Part shown: one piece after another, positions 5,548-6,701 of the stretch | Layout: the number at the start of each line of letters is the position of its first letter | Position numbering within the stretch: the first letter of the stretch is position 1 | Assembly: GCA_029820875.1 (NCBI GenBank) | Contig: JALGUK010000158.1 | Coordinates: 1-6,701 of the forward strand | Length of the DNA stretch: 6,701 nucleotides | From: Candidatus Zipacnadia bacterium | GTDB lineage: Bacteria > Armatimonadota > UBA5377 > JALGUK01 | Direction of reading: 5' to 3' | The notes under the pieces: model-generated | Seen by the model: only the letters and a program-made list of their open reading frames with translations | The model's database searches: none | What the model was told of the DNA's origin: nothing | Translations under genes and position numbers: made by a program

Positions 5548-6047
5548 TCAGTCCTTCACACCCGCCAGCTCGTCGAACCATAGGGTGGTGGTCGTATCTG
5601 TCCGGTCCAGCACAAAACTGTCAAGCGGGAGCGTAAACTCCTGCCACTTGCCACCCTGGCACCATATCTGCTTGGTGTATCGCGCGCCAATCAGACCTTC
5701 GATGACTGCCACGGTGATCTCCGTGGGGAGCTTTGATGAGATGGCGAATGAGATGCTTCTCAACTCAGGCAATGCGTCACGCAGCACCGTCACGATCGAG
5801 CCTGGCAGCTCCTGCTGCTACGGCCCGGGGACCGCCGCGCGCTGCATATATTTTATCTCCAGCCACCCGCGCCTCTGTGCGTGGTGAAACCTTCCTGCGT
5901 AATCTCCAGTTCGGCCTGGCGGTCCAACGTGAAGAACCGCGTAGTGTTCTCCTCGAAGTCCTCCGAGAACAAAACCCCCTGTTGCTGGGCGCTTACCGCC
6001 AGGGCGATACATACGGCCATGCCGACTGCCAGTGTCCTTATTAGCAT
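5548..6047 (-). pseudogene. Secreted single-domain CIA30-like (beta-sandwich, carbohydrate-binding-like) protein, disrupted by a frameshift and an in-frame TAG
   Basis: The start at 6047 has GGAGG 7 bases upstream and a clear signal peptide (MLIRTLAVGMAVCIALAVSA, then QQQ). The mature part begins VLFSEDFEENTTRFFTL and ITQEGFTTHRGAG, the FE-D and ligand-strand start seen in CIA30-like/galactose-binding-like domains. The frame then ends at 5853. The neighbouring frame picks up LEIKYMQRAAVPGP, so one frameshift lies at about 5858-5872. That frame meets TAG at 5818-5820 (followed by CAG CAG, so a CAG-to-TAG change is likely) and then runs on without a break through LRDALPELRSISFAISSKLP, QIWCQGGKWQEFTLPLDSF and LWFDELAGVKD to 5548. 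Repaired, it would be ~166 residues, the size of one complete domain. It is first in the putative secreted-protein operon. Either a true pseudogene or sequence errors; two independent lesions favour decay. The chimera at 3796-4235 contains a paralogous C-terminal half. Confidence 0.75.
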
Positions 6048-6072
6048 TCTCCACCCTCCCGGCAAATGATGT

Positions 6073-6103
6073 GGGGGTCTCGCCAAATAGCTTCGAGACC
6101 CCC
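6073..6103 (-). terminator. Strong GC-rich hairpin in the leader of the CIA30-like gene; possible terminator or attenuator
   Basis: GGGGGTCTCG and CGAGACCCCC form a perfect 10-bp stem with an 11-base loop. It lies between the ferredoxin-like stop (6151) and the CIA30-like start (6047). No T tract follows on either strand, so a classical intrinsic terminator is not shown; it may instead stabilise a processed mRNA end. A weaker 5-bp stem (GCACC 6121-6125 with GGTGC 6135-6139) lies just upstream on the same transcript. Confidence 0.4.
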
Positions 6104-6150
6104 TCCCAACACTCCTGCTTGCACCGGTTCTTAGGGTGCCGACCGGGCTG

Positions 6151-6300
6151 TCAGAACGTGACCTCCATCGCCCGCGGGGGGCAGGTGGGAACGCACAACT
6201 CGCAGGGGATGCAATCATCCCCTGCAAAGAGCACCTTCTGGGTACTGAAATCCTTGCGGAGTGCATTTGTCGGGCGGCCACATGTGGGGTCGCCCAACAT
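6151..6300 (-). CDS. 49-residue ferredoxin-like protein with one 4Fe-4S motif
   Basis: The frame starts at ATG 6300, directly after an in-frame TAA (6303-6301), and ends with TGA at 6151. The protein contains DDCIPCELCVPTCPPRAMEV: C30-x2-C33-x2-C36-x3-C40-Pro, the classical four-cysteine ligand set of bacterial-type 4Fe-4S ferredoxins, here only once. An additional C7 lies in GDPTCGRPTNALRKDF. A one-cluster ferredoxin half this short is unusual, since most such proteins carry two motifs in 55-80 residues; it may be a small electron carrier or subunit, or a surviving C-terminal fragment of a larger iron-sulfur protein. No Shine-Dalgarno precedes the ATG; instead a palindrome and a promoter-like sequence abut it, which would fit a leaderless mRNA. 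A natural user could be the radical SAM enzyme, which needs an electron donor, but they are ~2.5 kb apart. Confidence 0.6.
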   Translation of the reverse strand: MLGDPTCGRPTNALRKDFSTQKVLFAGDDCIPCELCVPTCPPRAMEVTF

Positions 6301-6317
6301 TTACAGATTATCTGTAA
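6301..6317. promoter_or_regulatory. Perfect 17-bp palindrome abutting the ferredoxin-like start codon; candidate operator
   Basis: TTACAGAT, centre T, ATCTGTAA. It has dyad symmetry with TTACA/TGTAA outer half-sites, the size and form of a dimeric-repressor site. It overlaps the candidate -10 element and ends at the base next to the ATG, so a bound protein would block initiation. The regulator family cannot be named from the site alone. Confidence 0.5.
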
Positions 6318-6339
6318 CCGAATTCAACGGGTATGTCAA
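6311..6339 (-). promoter_or_regulatory. Candidate promoter for the ferredoxin-like gene
   Basis: On the minus strand a perfect -35 TTGACA (6339-6334) is followed after exactly 17 bp by TACAGA (6316-6311), a weak -10 matching TATAAT at the first, second and fourth positions. Transcription would start about 6304, four or so bases before the ATG, giving an almost leaderless message, consistent with the missing ribosome site. The weak -10 overlaps the palindrome. Confidence 0.45.
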
Positions 6340-6422
6340 GGTCGGCTCAAAAAATGTGGGGAAGCACCGAGGGGCGGTAAAAGGGAACAGATACCAGCAT
6401 AGCCTGAGGATGCCACGGGCTA

Positions 6423-6701
6423 TCAGGCGTCCGTGTCCTCAGCGCCTTCCAGCACCTCATTCATGCTCCCGGAGCGATAGCCCTCAAGGTCAAGTAGGTG
6501 AAACCGGCTGCCCGGAGTCTGCTGACGACTGCGCTCCGGTGGGGTTCCGCCGCGAGTTTTGTGATGTCTTGCGAAGGCACCTCGATACGCGCAATCCGGC
6601 CATGATGGCGGACCCGGCACTGGCGAAAGCCCATTTCGTGCAGGGCCACCTCGGCGGCGGCCACCTGGCGGAGCTTCTCCTCGGTGATGCGGTCGCCGTA
6701 A
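6423..6701 (-). pseudogene. larE: 3' part of a LarE-type ATP-dependent sacrificial sulfur transferase gene, frameshifted near its end; 5' part outside window
   Basis: The frame is open from the window edge at 6700: YGDRITEEKLRQVAAAEV, ALHEMGFRQCRVRHHGRIAR, IEVPSQDITKL and LRAAGFTYLTL are close to the C-terminal third of LarE/ExsB-family enzymes (pattern YGTxIT, GFRQxRVRHHGxxARIEV, GFxYVTLDL). LarE uses ATP and, in the well-studied type, its own cysteine sulfur to thiolate the precursor of the nickel-pincer cofactor of lactate racemase; the usual sacrificial cysteine would be a few residues upstream of the window edge. After TYLTL the frame turns to nonsense and stops at 6461, while the next frame gives DLEGYRSGSMNEVL and a TGA at 6423. 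A second copy of the heptamer GACCTTG (now single, at 6485-6491) would restore TYLTLDLEGYRSGSMNE exactly, so loss of one tandem copy explains the lesion. The truncated product loses the conserved DLEGYRSGSMN tail. A sequencing error is the alternative. Confidence 0.8.

Noticed and set aside
5818..5820. Programmed read-through or reassignment of TAG in the CIA30-like gene
   Set aside because: The sialidase-like and radical SAM genes both end with TAG at natural C-termini, and a separate frameshift in the same gene argues for simple disruption.
5853..6281. 142-codon minus-strand frame read as one long protein
   Set aside because: Only the part from the ATG at 6047 is protein-like (signal peptide after a ribosome site). 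The upstream part is out of frame with the ferredoxin-like gene it overlaps and is Arg/Ser/Pro-rich noise.
6136..6402. 88-codon plus-strand frame near the ferredoxin-like gene
   Set aside because: It is the antisense shadow of the CxxC-containing frame and lacks a ribosome site or domain.

Overview
The window looks like a stretch of chromosome from an uncultured, moderately GC-rich environmental bacterium. No ribosomal RNA or other marker gene is present, so placement is a guess. Secreted sialidase-like and carbohydrate-binding-like proteins, a glutamine-amidotransferase-like (ThuA-type) protein, a LarE-type gene, and an array of inverted repeats with GTCATTCTGAG / GAAGAATCTC ends would fit lineages such as Armatimonadota, Planctomycetota or Chloroflexota. 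That placement rests on general familiarity, not on a search.

Almost everything is on the minus strand. Reading that strand from the right edge, the order is as follows. (1) The 3' part of a larE-like gene, broken by what looks like the collapse of a 7-bp tandem repeat. (2) A 49-residue single-cluster ferredoxin-like protein with a promoter-like element and a perfect 17-bp palindrome immediately before its ATG. (3) A strong GC hairpin. (4) A secreted, single-domain CIA30-like beta-sandwich protein, broken by one frameshift and one in-frame TAG. (5) An intact secreted BNR/Asp-box sialidase-like protein. (6) A fossil chimera in which the N-terminus of a SagB-type nitroreductase runs, out of frame, into the C-terminal half of a second CIA30-like domain. 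(7) A sigma70-type promoter with perfect consensus hexamers and a 17-bp spacer, lying across the end of that chimera. (8) An intact radical SAM/SPASM enzyme. (9) About 840 bp of 146-bp tandem repeats. (10) A small exported lytic transglycosylase. The only plus-strand gene is at the left edge, truncated by the window; its 3' end overlaps the transglycosylase gene tail to tail by 20 bp.

The secreted CIA30-like protein, the sialidase and the SagB start follow one another closely (65 and 32 bp gaps), each with its own Shine-Dalgarno sequence, and were probably one transcription unit for extracellular glycan handling plus an oxidoreductase. Three of the seven visible minus-strand genes are now broken while the radical SAM, sialidase and transglycosylase genes are open, so the region looks like a decaying accessory segment.

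The most structured element is the repeat array at 1323-2159. Each unit is an inverted pair of arms with identical 12-bp ends but different central hairpins. Each arm can also fold alone into a stem carrying a tandem G-A/A-G internal loop. The inner-stem sequence differs between arm types while pairing is kept, which suggests selection on nucleic-acid structure rather than on sequence.
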